Shown: positions 1 through 6,875 of the stretch, piece by piece
How positions within the stretch are numbered: position 1 is the stretch's first letter
How the letters are laid out: each line of letters begins with the position of its first letter
NCBI GenBank assembly: GCA_030615235.1
Contig: JAUWZR010000048.1
Coordinates: forward strand, 1-12,885
DNA: 12,885 bases
Source: Promethearchaeota archaeon
GTDB taxonomy: Archaea; Asgardarchaeota; Lokiarchaeia; Sigyniarchaeales; SOKP01
Direction of reading: 5' to 3'
The notes under the pieces: model-generated
What the model was told of the DNA's origin: nothing
The model's database searches: none
What the model saw: the letters and a program-made list of their open reading frames with translations, nothing else
Made by a program: the position numbers and the translations under genes

Positions 1-854
1 CCTATAAGAATGGTGCCCCATCTTGCTGATTCGATTTTGTAATCTGTTGTATTATTAAAATTATATGAATAAAGCACGATCCCAGATTTATGGTAAATAT
101 TGACTGAATAAATTCTGTTTGGTAAAATGAAAAACATCTCTGGTTTCCTAATAAGCATAATATCAACACCAAAAGAGGAGACCCACGAGATTATAATATA
201 CATTTCTCTATAAAGAGTTTCTTGAAGTGATATATAAAGCAACAGCATCATCATAGAAATAGAAAAGACCAGTGTATTTAACAAAAGGGGCGAGCTTTCC
301 TCTTTATTTTTTGTTTTGTTGTGAATTATAGCCGCGCTATAGAGAAAATAAATCGTAATAAACAATTCGAATAGAATCGCTACAATACTGGTGACTAAAT
401 TAAATATGAAATTTATGTTAGAAGGATCCATTATTGAAAACATGGGTGGAGGTGGACCATTTAATGTTAACATTATTGAATCAGGAGTTGCTAAAGCGCC
501 AATCAATAGTCCAAAAAGAAGAGTAAAATAAATAAAAGGAAATAGTTTAATTTTTTTGTATTCATTAAAAAATGAATAAATTATGGAAGTGATTAATAAA
601 GTAATGAAAACAATTACTAATGATATTTTCCACAGTAAGATATTGATATCATAAGATATAAAAATAACTACTGAAAACATAAAAAATGTAGAGTATACAA
701 TTCCCGCTATAACTGTATTTGCGATATTTAAGAATGCGATTAATTGTGTACCATATTTATTACGATGTCGAAAAATTTGAATTACTGTATAAGTGCTTAA
801 GATTAAGATGAAGATATAACCAAATATTAAAGATGTTGAGATCGTGTAATTCAT
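1..854 (-). CDS. Seven-helix membrane protein with longin/roadblock-like tail, 3' end cut by window edge
   Basis: The reading frame is open from an ATG at 854 down to the left edge, giving 284 residues without a stop; an in-frame TAA lies just upstream (858-860), so this start is secure. The protein begins MNYTISTSLIFGYIF. I see about seven hydrophobic segments, near residues 8-28, 37-57, 59-68 plus 72-95 (crowded), 104-122, 148-174, 193-210 and 216-233. A proline-rich stretch (GPPPP, 133-137) sits in the loop before the fifth segment. After the last helix, residues 235-284 (KP..F....NRIY....HKSG..LYSYNF) start a soluble domain that closely matches the same place in the next gene (1110-2210), so the two are paralogues in tandem on the same strand. 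The rest of the soluble domain lies outside the window. By analogy it should be a cytosolic sensory or docking module. The function is unknown; family membership rests on the paralogue and the topology. Confidence 0.85.
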   Translation of the reverse strand, partial: MNYTISTSLIFGYIFILILSTYTVIQIFRHRNKYGTQLIAFLNIANTVIAGIVYSTFFMFSVVIFISYDINILLWKISLVIVFITLLITSIIYSFFNEYKKIKLFPFIYFTLLFGLLIGALATPDSIMLTLNGPPPPMFSIMDPSNINFIFNLVTSIVAILFELFITIYFLYSAAIIHNKTKNKEESSPLLLNTLVFSISMMMLLLYISLQETLYREMYIIISWVSSFGVDIMLIRKPEMFFILPNRIYSVNIYHKSGIVLYSYNFNNTTDYKIESARWGTILI

Positions 855-1109
855 ATTTTAATATGTAAAAAAATTCTCCTTATTGACTTATTGAAATACT
901 AAAATCTTTGAGAGTTCGAAGTTGCATAAAATAAAAATATACCTATCTAAATAAAAAAGAAACATTCATTTTTAACAATTACTCAAGAACCATTCAAAGA
1001 AGAGATAAAAAAGAATAGGGAATATTTCAATAATAAAACAGCCTTTTAACACATTCAAAGTGCTATTCCTATAGATTTATTCTACTTTGCTTTATCGTAG
1101 TTAGAATAT
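855..1109. other. Spacer between the two tandem membrane-protein genes
   Basis: These 255 bases separate the stop of the downstream-lying paralogue from the start of the truncated one; both read leftwards. The stretch is very AT-rich and I find no convincing reading frame or RNA gene. On the minus strand an AAGGAG (876-881) lies 21 bases before the ATG at 854. That is too far for normal use, so it may be chance. The length suggests that the left gene has its own promoter. Confidence 0.5.
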
Positions 1110-2210
1110 TTAATCCTCTGTTAAATAGTGGCTAAAATTTTTAATTATAAGTTTATTAGCATTCCTAAACTTAGAGACATCAATTAAACGGTTTAAATTT
1201 TGTAAGTTTTCTTTATTAATTTTGGAAAAATCTACCATAAATTTCTCTACAGCAGATTCCAGAATTTTATTTCTATGTTTAGCAATTAATAAGGCAGCAT
1301 AACCTAATTGAGTATTAAAGCTAAATACGACTCCACGATTTTTCATTTTTATATGTGTAACTTGATTTTCTACATCTGATAAATTCGCTAAAATGTGATT
1401 AATGCCTATTAATATACTACCTTTTAAAAGACTCTCATCAACTTCTTCTCTTGATTGGAAGTTATATGAATAAAGAAGAACTCCCGATTTATGGAATATA
1501 ATAAAATCATAGATTTTGTTTGTAAAAACTACGAATAGATTAGGTTTTTTTATTATAATATAGATTATATAACCGATACTTACATCATACAAAACTAAAT
1601 GAATTACTTTGTAATAAATATCCAATGTAATAATGGTCAATGTATAGAAGAGAATGCTTAAGCTAAATAGTAATAAAAAAAAGGTAAAAAATTTGCCTAA
1701 CTTTTTGTCAGCAAAATTCTTATATCCGCGTATTTGTATAATCCAGGTAAAAATAACTATGAGAGAATTAAAAATTATAATAGAAGTGAGCAAACCAACA
1801 TTTTCAAATGAAAAATAATATTCTAAATCGGTTTCTACTAGTGCAAAGGAATTTGGGTAGAATAATAGGCTTATTATAACACCAAACATAAAAATATAAG
1901 ACATCACTGAGAACATTTTTATTTTACTATCCTTACTTAGTTCAACATTATGAATCGAAGCAAATTGTCCAATGGAAGTAATACGAGCGAGTACTGAAAC
2001 GTACCATAATGCTAACGCAGAAGATGTATTGAAGACTTTCTCAGCTGATAAATTAAACGAAACAATATAAATGCCCTCGAAAATTAAATATAAAATTATA
2101 ATTATTAAGAAATGAGTATCGGAGTCATACTTCTCTCTGTGAATTACCACATGAATAATGCCAATTGTGTAGATTATAATAAATATACTTATAAATATGG
2201 TTGCAATCAT
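1110..2210 (-). CDS. Seven-helix membrane protein with C-terminal longin/roadblock-like domain
   Basis: This 366-residue protein has two parts. Residues 1-222 hold seven hydrophobic helices, at about 3-22, 33-52, 64-86, 98-118, 138-160, 174-198 and 203-220, similar in layout to the seven-helix input regions of some histidine kinases. No kinase, HAMP or receiver motif follows. Residues 233-330 form a soluble domain that reads as strand-strand-helix-three strands-helix: IYDFIIFHKSG, VLLYSYNF, helix 258-278, VTHIKMK, GVVFSF, LGYAALLIA, helix 315-329. That order is the one expected for longin and roadblock folds, which act in GTPase regulation. A basic tail (341-360) ends the protein. With seven helices the N terminus would be outside and the domain in the cytosol. 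A truncated paralogue lies immediately downstream on the same strand, and the signature HKSG-(V/I)-(V/L)-LYSYNF is shared. A sensor or GTPase docking role is inference; the fold call was made by eye. Confidence 0.8.
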   Translation of the reverse strand: MIATIFISIFIIIYTIGIIHVVIHREKYDSDTHFLIIIILYLIFEGIYIVSFNLSAEKVFNTSSALALWYVSVLARITSIGQFASIHNVELSKDSKIKMFSVMSYIFMFGVIISLLFYPNSFALVETDLEYYFSFENVGLLTSIIIFNSLIVIFTWIIQIRGYKNFADKKLGKFFTFFLLLFSLSILFYTLTIITLDIYYKVIHLVLYDVSIGYIIYIIIKKPNLFVVFTNKIYDFIIFHKSGVLLYSYNFQSREEVDESLLKGSILIGINHILANLSDVENQVTHIKMKNRGVVFSFNTQLGYAALLIAKHRNKILESAVEKFMVDFSKINKENLQNLNRLIDVSKFRNANKLIIKNFSHYLTED

Positions 2211-2358
2211 CTATTTAGTTGGATATCGATGAATTTCGTTTACTTTTTTGTCAAAATAGAATGACAAAGTCTGATATAAACATATAATGGTCGAGCAACT
2301 TATATGAAGTTTTACATGATTGTTTGTATAAAAATCTAATCTTCAACTAACTTTTCTC

Positions 2359-2382
2359 TTTATTGGTCATTCGACCAATAAA
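2359..2382. repeat. Perfect inverted repeat, probable operator
   Basis: The left arm TTTATTGGTC (2359-2368) and right arm GACCAATAAA (2373-2382) are exact reverse complements around a 4-base centre, ATTC. Mixed-base GGTC/GACC cores inside AT flanks make chance less likely than for the pure AT palindromes elsewhere here. The TGGTC...GACCA core looks like dimeric helix-turn-helix targets, for example those of the GntR class. It lies 125 bases before the methyltransferase start and 149 before the membrane-protein start. A stem-loop in RNA is the alternative. Confidence 0.5.
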
Positions 2383-2471
2383 TTCTCTTTTGTTGATTTC
2401 CATATTCTTGAAGAACTCGTAATTAAATATAAAACTTTATTCTGGTTAATTAGAAATATAATCTGATAAAA

Positions 2472-2490
2472 TTTAATTTGATTTATTATA
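2472..2490 (+). promoter_or_regulatory. TATA-like promoter of the methyltransferase gene
   Basis: The AT block TTTAATTTGATTTATTATA ends 16 bases before the ATG at 2507. Its first half is centred about 30 bases upstream, the spacing of an archaeal TATA box for a leaderless or nearly leaderless transcript. There is no Shine-Dalgarno sequence before the start, which fits. The AT-rich background lowers confidence. Confidence 0.35.
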
Positions 2491-2506
2491 CCTAATACCG
2501 AAATTC

Positions 2507-4432
2507 ATGAGCGATTTTCAAAAATTCCTAATAGATAAGGGAATAATTTCAAACTTAATAAGACATTATGGAATCGATTTAGAAGATAAAGAAATAAACG
2601 ATTTCCTCCATAATATGGTCAAACATTTAACTAAGATTGATTCAAAAGAAATTTATCGTAATAAAGAAAAGAACGATCAAAAATACGATCTGGATTTTAT
2701 AGCAAATTACTATGAGAAAACTGTCCCTCATAGCCAAAGAAAAACAACGGGCGAATTTTTTACTCCCATTCAAATAGCAGATTACATACTAAAAAGCGTA
2801 GGATATACAGACCAGCACGATATACAATATAAGAAATTAATTGATTTAAGTTGTGGATCAGGAAGTTTTTTAATTAGAGCAGTTAACATTTTAACAAAGA
2901 GATTAATAACGCATACCAATTCGAAAGAAAGCTCAGAGTTATTTCCGAAACAAGCGGAGCAAATCATTAATAAAGTTAAAGATAATATATATGGTATTGA
3001 TATAAATCCAATTGCTTGTGTTTTATGCCAAATCAACATCTACTTTACTCTCTTTAGCCTCATTAAAATTATTATAAAAAATAACAAAGATTACGACATA
3101 CCCATATTTAATGTTTTCAACAAAGATGCCCTCCAGCTTAATTTTAATAATAGATACGACTATGTAGTAGGAAATCCTCCTTATTTATTCATTCGAGCCA
3201 TTCCGCAAGATTATAAAAATATCATTGAAAAACTTCCCTTGGAGACAAACAAGGGTCAATATGATTTATATCAGATCTTTATTGAATTAGGAATAAAAAT
3301 ATTAAAAAAAAACGGGTTACTCGGGTATATTATCCCGGATTCCTTACTCGCGCTTTCAAATCGTAAGATTCTAAGAAAATATATATACGAATCAACTAAG
3401 ATAATAGAGATTTATTATAGCGGCTCTCAATTCGATAAGCCTGTTGTTTCAAATATCATTCTTACTTTAGAAAAAGAATCAGATGAATTAAAAAGGAAAA
3501 ATAATCGAATTATAATAAAATTTCCATTAACTCAATCTCAACCTGATAACAAAATTCTTCAAAGTTTAATTGAACATTGGGATTATGAGTTTTTAATAAA
3601 TTTAAACGAAAAAGATCTCAAAATTCTTAATCATCTTAGTACAAATTTTTCCAGACTAGAAGAGCTAATCGAAAGCTCTAAGTTTAACATTAGATTGAGC
3701 AGAGGTGTTGAATTAGGTAAAGAGGGCAAGGTTATTTTTTGTGATAACTGTAAAAGATTTTATCCCCTTCCAAGTAAAGATCTTAAATGTCAGGAGTGTA
3801 TGTCTATTCTCAATAAAAATTCTATTGAAAAAATAATAGTAGATGAGATTCCAAATGGATTTGAATCAGATTTCAAACCGTTTATTTTTTCGATGAATAG
3901 ATACATAATAAACGAATTGAAATATATGGATATGACCAAAAAAGGCATTAAATACAAGGATTTAGATATATATAAAAATCGAATCGTAATCCGTCAGTTA
4001 AGCCAAGATAATCTGATTTGCGCAAATTATGACGAAGATTCCATAACCTCTCAATCGTTCTACAACCTAAAAATAAATAGTTCTTTAGTTCCAGAATTTA
4101 ATAATACATATATCTTGGGTCTTTTAAATTCAAAGTTGTTATCCTATTACTTCATTAAATCGTTTGGCTCGTACAAGAAATTTTTTCCACGAATTCTTAT
4201 CGAAAAGCTAAGGAAATTACCATTAAAAGTGCCTAGAACTACAAATGAAAAGATATTAGCTCAAAAATTAACTGATAATATGAATAGAATACTTAGAAAC
4301 ATTAAAATCAATAAAAACTCAATAGTTAATCTTCAAAGAATTTCAGATTCACTTGTATTTGAGTTGTATCAATTAAACGATAAGGATCGCACTTATATTA
4401 TTAAATTTATCGAAAATTTTAGAAGCAAATAA
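2507..4432 (+). CDS. Eco57I/TaqI-type N6-adenine DNA methyltransferase
   Basis: This 641-residue enzyme should transfer a methyl group from S-adenosylmethionine to N6 of adenine in a specific DNA site. Visible motifs are TGEFFTP (81-87, the region before the SAM fold), DLSCGSGSF (113-121, SAM-binding motif I), GIDINPIA (acidic motif II) and catalytic NPPY (223-226). A typical GLLGYIIPDSLL block and an FDKPVVSNIILTL block follow. The C-terminal half resembles the TaqI-type specificity domain, with ILGLLNSKLLSYYF and a closing helical region. Inside it, C412, C415, C428 and C431 form a zinc ribbon. The roughly 75 residues before the methylase core are too few for the nuclease domain of a fused type IIG enzyme, and I see no PD-(D/E)xK motif. 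No restriction gene is adjacent, so it looks like an orphan methyltransferase or one half of a broken system. Low GC matches its neighbours, so nothing marks recent transfer. The start has no Shine-Dalgarno sequence. Confidence 0.92.
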   Translation: MSDFQKFLIDKGIISNLIRHYGIDLEDKEINDFLHNMVKHLTKIDSKEIYRNKEKNDQKYDLDFIANYYEKTVPHSQRKTTGEFFTPIQIADYILKSVGYTDQHDIQYKKLIDLSCGSGSFLIRAVNILTKRLITHTNSKESSELFPKQAEQIINKVKDNIYGIDINPIACVLCQINIYFTLFSLIKIIIKNNKDYDIPIFNVFNKDALQLNFNNRYDYVVGNPPYLFIRAIPQDYKNIIEKLPLETNKGQYDLYQIFIELGIKILKKNGLLGYIIPDSLLALSNRKILRKYIYESTKIIEIYYSGSQFDKPVVSNIILTLEKESDELKRKNNRIIIKFPLTQSQPDNKILQSLIEHWDYEFLINLNEKDLKILNHLSTNFSRLEELIESSKFNIRLSRGVELGKEGKVIFCDNCKRFYPLPSKDLKCQECMSILNKNSIEKIIVDEIPNGFESDFKPFIFSMNRYIINELKYMDMTKKGIKYKDLDIYKNRIVIRQLSQDNLICANYDEDSITSQSFYNLKINSSLVPEFNNTYILGLLNSKLLSYYFIKSFGSYKKFFPRILIEKLRKLPLKVPRTTNEKILAQKLTDNMNRILRNIKINKNSIVNLQRISDSLVFELYQLNDKDRTYIIKFIENFRSK

Positions 4433-4440
4433 TAAGAAAG

Positions 4441-4632
4441 TTATTTAGAATGATAATATATATCTTTTTTAGTTAGTACCTTTTTACCTACATACATTTT
4501 CAAGATATTATCCCATTTTTCTGCCAATTCTTTTAAACCCGTTTTTTCAAAAAGGTTTACAGCTCTAAACAAGATCTCTTCTATTTGTTTCTCTTCAGAC
4601 CTATTTTCTTTTAAAGGTAAATTATCTAACAT
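4441..4632 (-). CDS. Small helical protein of unknown function, 63 residues
   Basis: A short frame from ATG at 4632 to TAA at 4441 ends 8 bases from the methyltransferase stop, tail to tail. The predicted protein is charged and almost wholly helical. Residues 13-30 and 33-48 (LFRAVNLFEKTGLKELAEKW) look like an amphipathic helix pair joined by a short turn, similar to a single TPR-like hairpin, with a basic end (KKVLTKKD). The amino-acid composition is coherent and unlike the shadow frames in the window, and the frame does not overlap the methyltransferase. On the minus strand a TATA-like stretch (4655-4660) lies 23-28 bases upstream, suitable for a leaderless transcript. I do not recognise the family. 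A partner of the methyltransferase is possible but unsupported, because the genes converge. Confidence 0.5.
   Translation of the reverse strand: MLDNLPLKENRSEEKQIEEILFRAVNLFEKTGLKELAEKWDNILKMYVGKKVLTKKDIYYHSK
4465..4485 (+). terminator. T-run terminator for the methyltransferase transcript
   Basis: Six T residues at 4465-4470 and five at 4481-4485 lie 33-53 bases past the methyltransferase stop. Oligo-T tracts without hairpins are the usual archaeal terminators. The site overlaps the end of the convergent 63-residue gene, so termination of the plus transcript would fall inside that gene. Confidence 0.35.
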
Positions 4633-4770
4633 AAAATAATGAAGCTATAATTTGAATAAAAAGAGGAATAATATGGTGATATAACCTAAAAACTTGGATT
4701 CCAATTTCTCTGAGAAGACCCTATTATCCTACCCTACTACCTTAAAATGAAATATTGTATGATTAACCAG

Positions 4771-4794
4771 AAGAGACAGTTATTTCTATCTCTT
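4771..4794 (+). repeat. Imperfect inverted repeat upstream of the GTPase gene
   Basis: AAGAGACAG (4771-4779) and CTATCTCTT (4786-4794) pair over nine positions with one mismatch around a 6-base loop. It lies 69-92 bases before the GTPase start, just upstream of the AT-rich promoter. It could be an operator or a hairpin; the evidence is the pairing only. Confidence 0.3.
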
Positions 4795-4801
4795 TTATAG
4801 C

Positions 4802-4840
4802 TATATTTATATTATTTAAAACTATAATATTTTTAATAAG
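4802..4840 (+). promoter_or_regulatory. AT-rich promoter of the roadblock-GTPase gene
   Basis: A run made almost only of A and T, including TATATTTATATTATTTAAA and then ACTATAATATTTTTAATA, ends about 25 bases before the ATG at 4863. One of its overlapping TATA-like boxes probably positions the transcript start just before the ATG. No Shine-Dalgarno sequence is present. Confidence 0.4.
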
Positions 4841-4862
4841 ACTAACTTAGAAGTTGAGATCT

Positions 4863-5840
4863 ATGGAAGGATTACCTAATATTGATTTACTTGAATCGTT
4901 ATTAGAAAATTATATGTTTGATATCGATGGTGCTATCGCAGTGGCAATTTGCGATCGAGATGGTTTTATAATCGCTTCGAATAGCAAAGAAAAAACCGGA
5001 AAACAATCTGATTCTGTGATGGGTGCTATCTCAGCGTTCCTCGACATTTATATCGATCGGATAAAAAATGAATTCCAGACACAGAGCAACTTCTTCAATA
5101 TAACATCTATGCAAGATAAGAAATTTGCTTATTGCTCGATGGGTTCACATTCGATATTGACAACTATAGCGGATCCTACAACATCTGATTTAGAGCTAAG
5201 AATATATTCTGAATTTATAGCGGGGAAAGTAGAACTCGTTCTTGATGGATTTGATAACATTTCTACAGAGATACCGGAGATAATTCGCGTATTATCAAAA
5301 AGAAGGGAAGGAAAATTACCAAAAGGTCTATTCACATCAAAATTAATTTTAACAGGCGATTTTAAAGTAGGAAAAACATCTCTAATAAAAAGATTTATTG
5401 AAAATTTGTTTTCAGAAAGTTATATATCAACAATAGGGGTTGAAATTTCTAAAAAAACCTTAGTAATGGACGAAGACACAAAGATAAATTTTGTTTTGTG
5501 GGATATCGGGGGGCAAATCTCCTCAATGGCACCGTATAGGCATAGGATTTACGAAGGGGCAAGTGCAGCGTTTATAGTAATAGATAGAACTCGATTAAAT
5601 AATTTAGTAAGTGTAAAAACATGGTATAAGGAAATTAAAAAATCTGTCTCACGTGATATACCAGTTGTGATAGTTGGTAATAAATCAGATTTACAGGATG
5701 ATTTAGTAATAACCGAAGAAGAAATAAAAGTAGTTGCTAGAGAACTTGGTTTCCACTACATTTTAACATCAGCACTCACGGGAGAAAATGTCAACGAAGC
5801 GTTCCTTTATATTGCTTATCGATTTATTGAAAATGCTTAG
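4863..5840 (+). CDS. Roadblock/longin-like domain fused to a Ras-superfamily small GTPase
   Basis: The 325-residue protein is a GTP switch with a built-in regulatory domain. Residues 1-130 read as helix, two strands (AIAVAICDRDGFIIAS), helix (51-72), then three strands (FFNITSM, KFAYCSMG, SILTTIA) and a final helix (113-128), the order of the roadblock/LC7 fold. Residues 159-325 are a complete GTPase: P-loop GDFKVGKTS (165-173), switch I threonine T190, WDIGGQ (213-218) with the catalytic glutamine, NKSD (273-276) and TSA (302-304). WDIGGQ resembles Arf/Rag-type GTPases, whereas Rab proteins have WDTAGQ. There is no C-terminal cysteine for prenylation, so membrane attachment would need a partner, perhaps through the N-terminal domain. 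I chose ATG 4863 over an in-frame TTG nine bases upstream. Such fusions are typical of Asgard archaea. Its neighbours give no operon link. Confidence 0.93.
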   Translation: MEGLPNIDLLESLLENYMFDIDGAIAVAICDRDGFIIASNSKEKTGKQSDSVMGAISAFLDIYIDRIKNEFQTQSNFFNITSMQDKKFAYCSMGSHSILTTIADPTTSDLELRIYSEFIAGKVELVLDGFDNISTEIPEIIRVLSKRREGKLPKGLFTSKLILTGDFKVGKTSLIKRFIENLFSESYISTIGVEISKKTLVMDEDTKINFVLWDIGGQISSMAPYRHRIYEGASAAFIVIDRTRLNNLVSVKTWYKEIKKSVSRDIPVVIVGNKSDLQDDLVITEEEIKVVARELGFHYILTSALTGENVNEAFLYIAYRFIENA

Positions 5841-5876
5841 TGTCAAATATACGAATGTTTTAAATTACTTACTTAT

Positions 5877-5922
5877 TCTTAATTTATTAAGATTAATTCA
5901 AATTATAATGTAATTATCTTAA
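5877..5922 (+). repeat. Two overlapping, mutually exclusive inverted repeats
   Basis: TCTTAAT (5877-5883) pairs with ATTAAGA (5886-5892), and TTAAGAT (5887-5893) pairs with ATCTTAA (5916-5922). Both need 5887-5892, so only one hairpin can form at a time. The set starts 37 bases past the GTPase stop, so it could mark the end of that transcript or belong to the leader of the next gene. AT-rich content keeps confidence low. Confidence 0.35.
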
Positions 5923-5933
5923 ATTTAATTCAA
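5893..5933 (+). repeat. Direct repeat TTAATTCAA, two copies 32 bases apart
   Basis: The 9-base word TTAATTCAA occurs at 5893-5901 and 5925-5933. The 32-base offset is close to three turns of the DNA helix, so the copies face the same side, as paired regulator sites often do. The second copy runs into an AAGGAGGT sequence. The word is AT-rich, so chance is possible. Confidence 0.3.
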
Positions 5934-5939
5934 GGAGGT
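5932..5939 (+). promoter_or_regulatory. Shine-Dalgarno-like AAGGAGGT without a start codon in range
   Basis: AAGGAGGT matches a strong Shine-Dalgarno sequence, yet the next 40 or so bases hold no ATG, GTG or TTG; the first is a TTG at 5987 in a frame that stops after 12 codons. The next gene starts at 6009, 69 bases further. It may be chance, a relic, or part of an upstream control element. Confidence 0.3.
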
Positions 5940-6008
5940 TATTAAAAAATAGTATTAAAGGTTATATTCAACGAGATTTTAGCTGCTTGAAACCAATCTG
6001 GCTATTTA

Positions 6009-6875
6009 ATGGGTTTTTCCATTAAAGAATTAACATTTAAAGGGAAATACCTTATAGCACTGACAAAACAAGAATTTGCTGGTCCTTGGTTTAGTTTTAA
6101 ACTTAAAAACAAGAATGTAGGGACTATTGGTGTACTCCTAAAAAATGTTGAATCAACTCCAATCTATAAAATGGTTAATAGTCGAACTGGAACTATTATT
6201 GATCGTATTACACTTGATTTTGATATAAGGGAATACATAAGAAAATTAATCGCACAGAAAAAGATCAAACCTGTTGCTCTTAGTGAACAAAATGCTCTGA
6301 TTCGCTTATACATTGATGTATTTAATCGCCCTAAAGTTCCCTATATTAATACATTCTTTACGATAAAAAACATTTCAGATTATGATTTATTAGATTTTTC
6401 GTTATATTTCGTCTTTGATTTTGATATCAATGGGCTAGACGGTTTTGATAACGATTTATCAGGGTATGACGAAAAAAACGATGTAATTTATCAGTATGAT
6501 CACACTAGTTTATTTGCAGGGTTTTCTCCAATATCTAAATCAACACATTATGAAACTTGTTTAACGAAAGATTTCAATATTAGCACTGAAAAACTTAATC
6601 TATCTAATACTCTATACAGTCAACCAGGAGAGATTTTATCTGCTTTACAAATTGAGTTTAAAACACTGAAGCCGGATCAGTCGTTTCAGACAGCTCTAAC
6701 TATTTCTGGTGCATTAAGTAAGGAGGAACTTATAAAAAACATTAACGAAGGTAAAATCAACGCAATGAAGTATTTATCCCAAGTAAACAGATCGATTAAA
6801 TCGAATCAGAGAAATGAACAGGAAGAAGCTTTCATAAAACTTAATCTCAAGGAATCCGTTGATTGTAAAGATTAA
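6009..6875 (+). CDS. Unassigned beta-rich protein with aspartate-rich loop, 288 residues
   Basis: I do not recognise the family. The start at ATG 6009 is the first possible one: an in-frame TGA lies at 5988 and no alternative start stands between. There is no signal peptide or membrane segment, so it is probably cytosolic. Residues 1-235 alternate short hydrophobic strands and turns (YLIALTK, FSFKLK, GTIGVLL, ALIRLYIDVF, FFTIKNIS, FSLYFVFDFDI, SALQIEFKTL, QTALTISGAL), which suggests a large beta sandwich. Helices close the protein (237-264), and the tail is charged. A loop at 137-154 (D137, D139, N141, D144, D147, D149, D154) could bind calcium, as in aspartate-rich beta-domain loops. The sandwich-then-helix layout faintly recalls the N-terminal domain of some GH15-type glycosidases, but no catalytic part is present. 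It is separate from the genes to its right, which begin on the other strand. A sugar-binding role is speculation. Confidence 0.7.
   Translation: MGFSIKELTFKGKYLIALTKQEFAGPWFSFKLKNKNVGTIGVLLKNVESTPIYKMVNSRTGTIIDRITLDFDIREYIRKLIAQKKIKPVALSEQNALIRLYIDVFNRPKVPYINTFFTIKNISDYDLLDFSLYFVFDFDINGLDGFDNDLSGYDEKNDVIYQYDHTSLFAGFSPISKSTHYETCLTKDFNISTEKLNLSNTLYSQPGEILSALQIEFKTLKPDQSFQTALTISGALSKEELIKNINEGKINAMKYLSQVNRSIKSNQRNEQEEAFIKLNLKESVDCKD

Larger units (their letters stand above)
2211..2506. other. Divergent intergenic region with regulatory palindrome
   Basis: This 296-base spacer lies between the start of the membrane-protein gene (leftwards) and the start of the DNA methyltransferase gene (rightwards), so it should hold promoters for both. 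It is AT-rich with TATA-like stretches at 2272-2279 (minus side) and 2472-2490 (plus side). It contains a perfect inverted repeat at 2359-2382, listed separately. I see no coding potential. Confidence 0.6.

Noticed and set aside
2507..4632. A complete restriction-modification or toxin-antitoxin system
   Set aside because: No nuclease motif is seen in the methyltransferase, and the 63-residue neighbour converges with it, which does not suit the usual co-directional arrangement.
4854..4862. TTG at 4854 as an earlier start of the GTPase gene
   Set aside because: It would add only three residues, and an ATG follows at 4863 directly before the conserved domain.
6417..6470. Aspartate-rich loop as a true EF-hand or dockerin repeat
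   Set aside because: The spacing of acidic residues only partly fits, there is no flanking helix pair, and the surroundings are beta strands.
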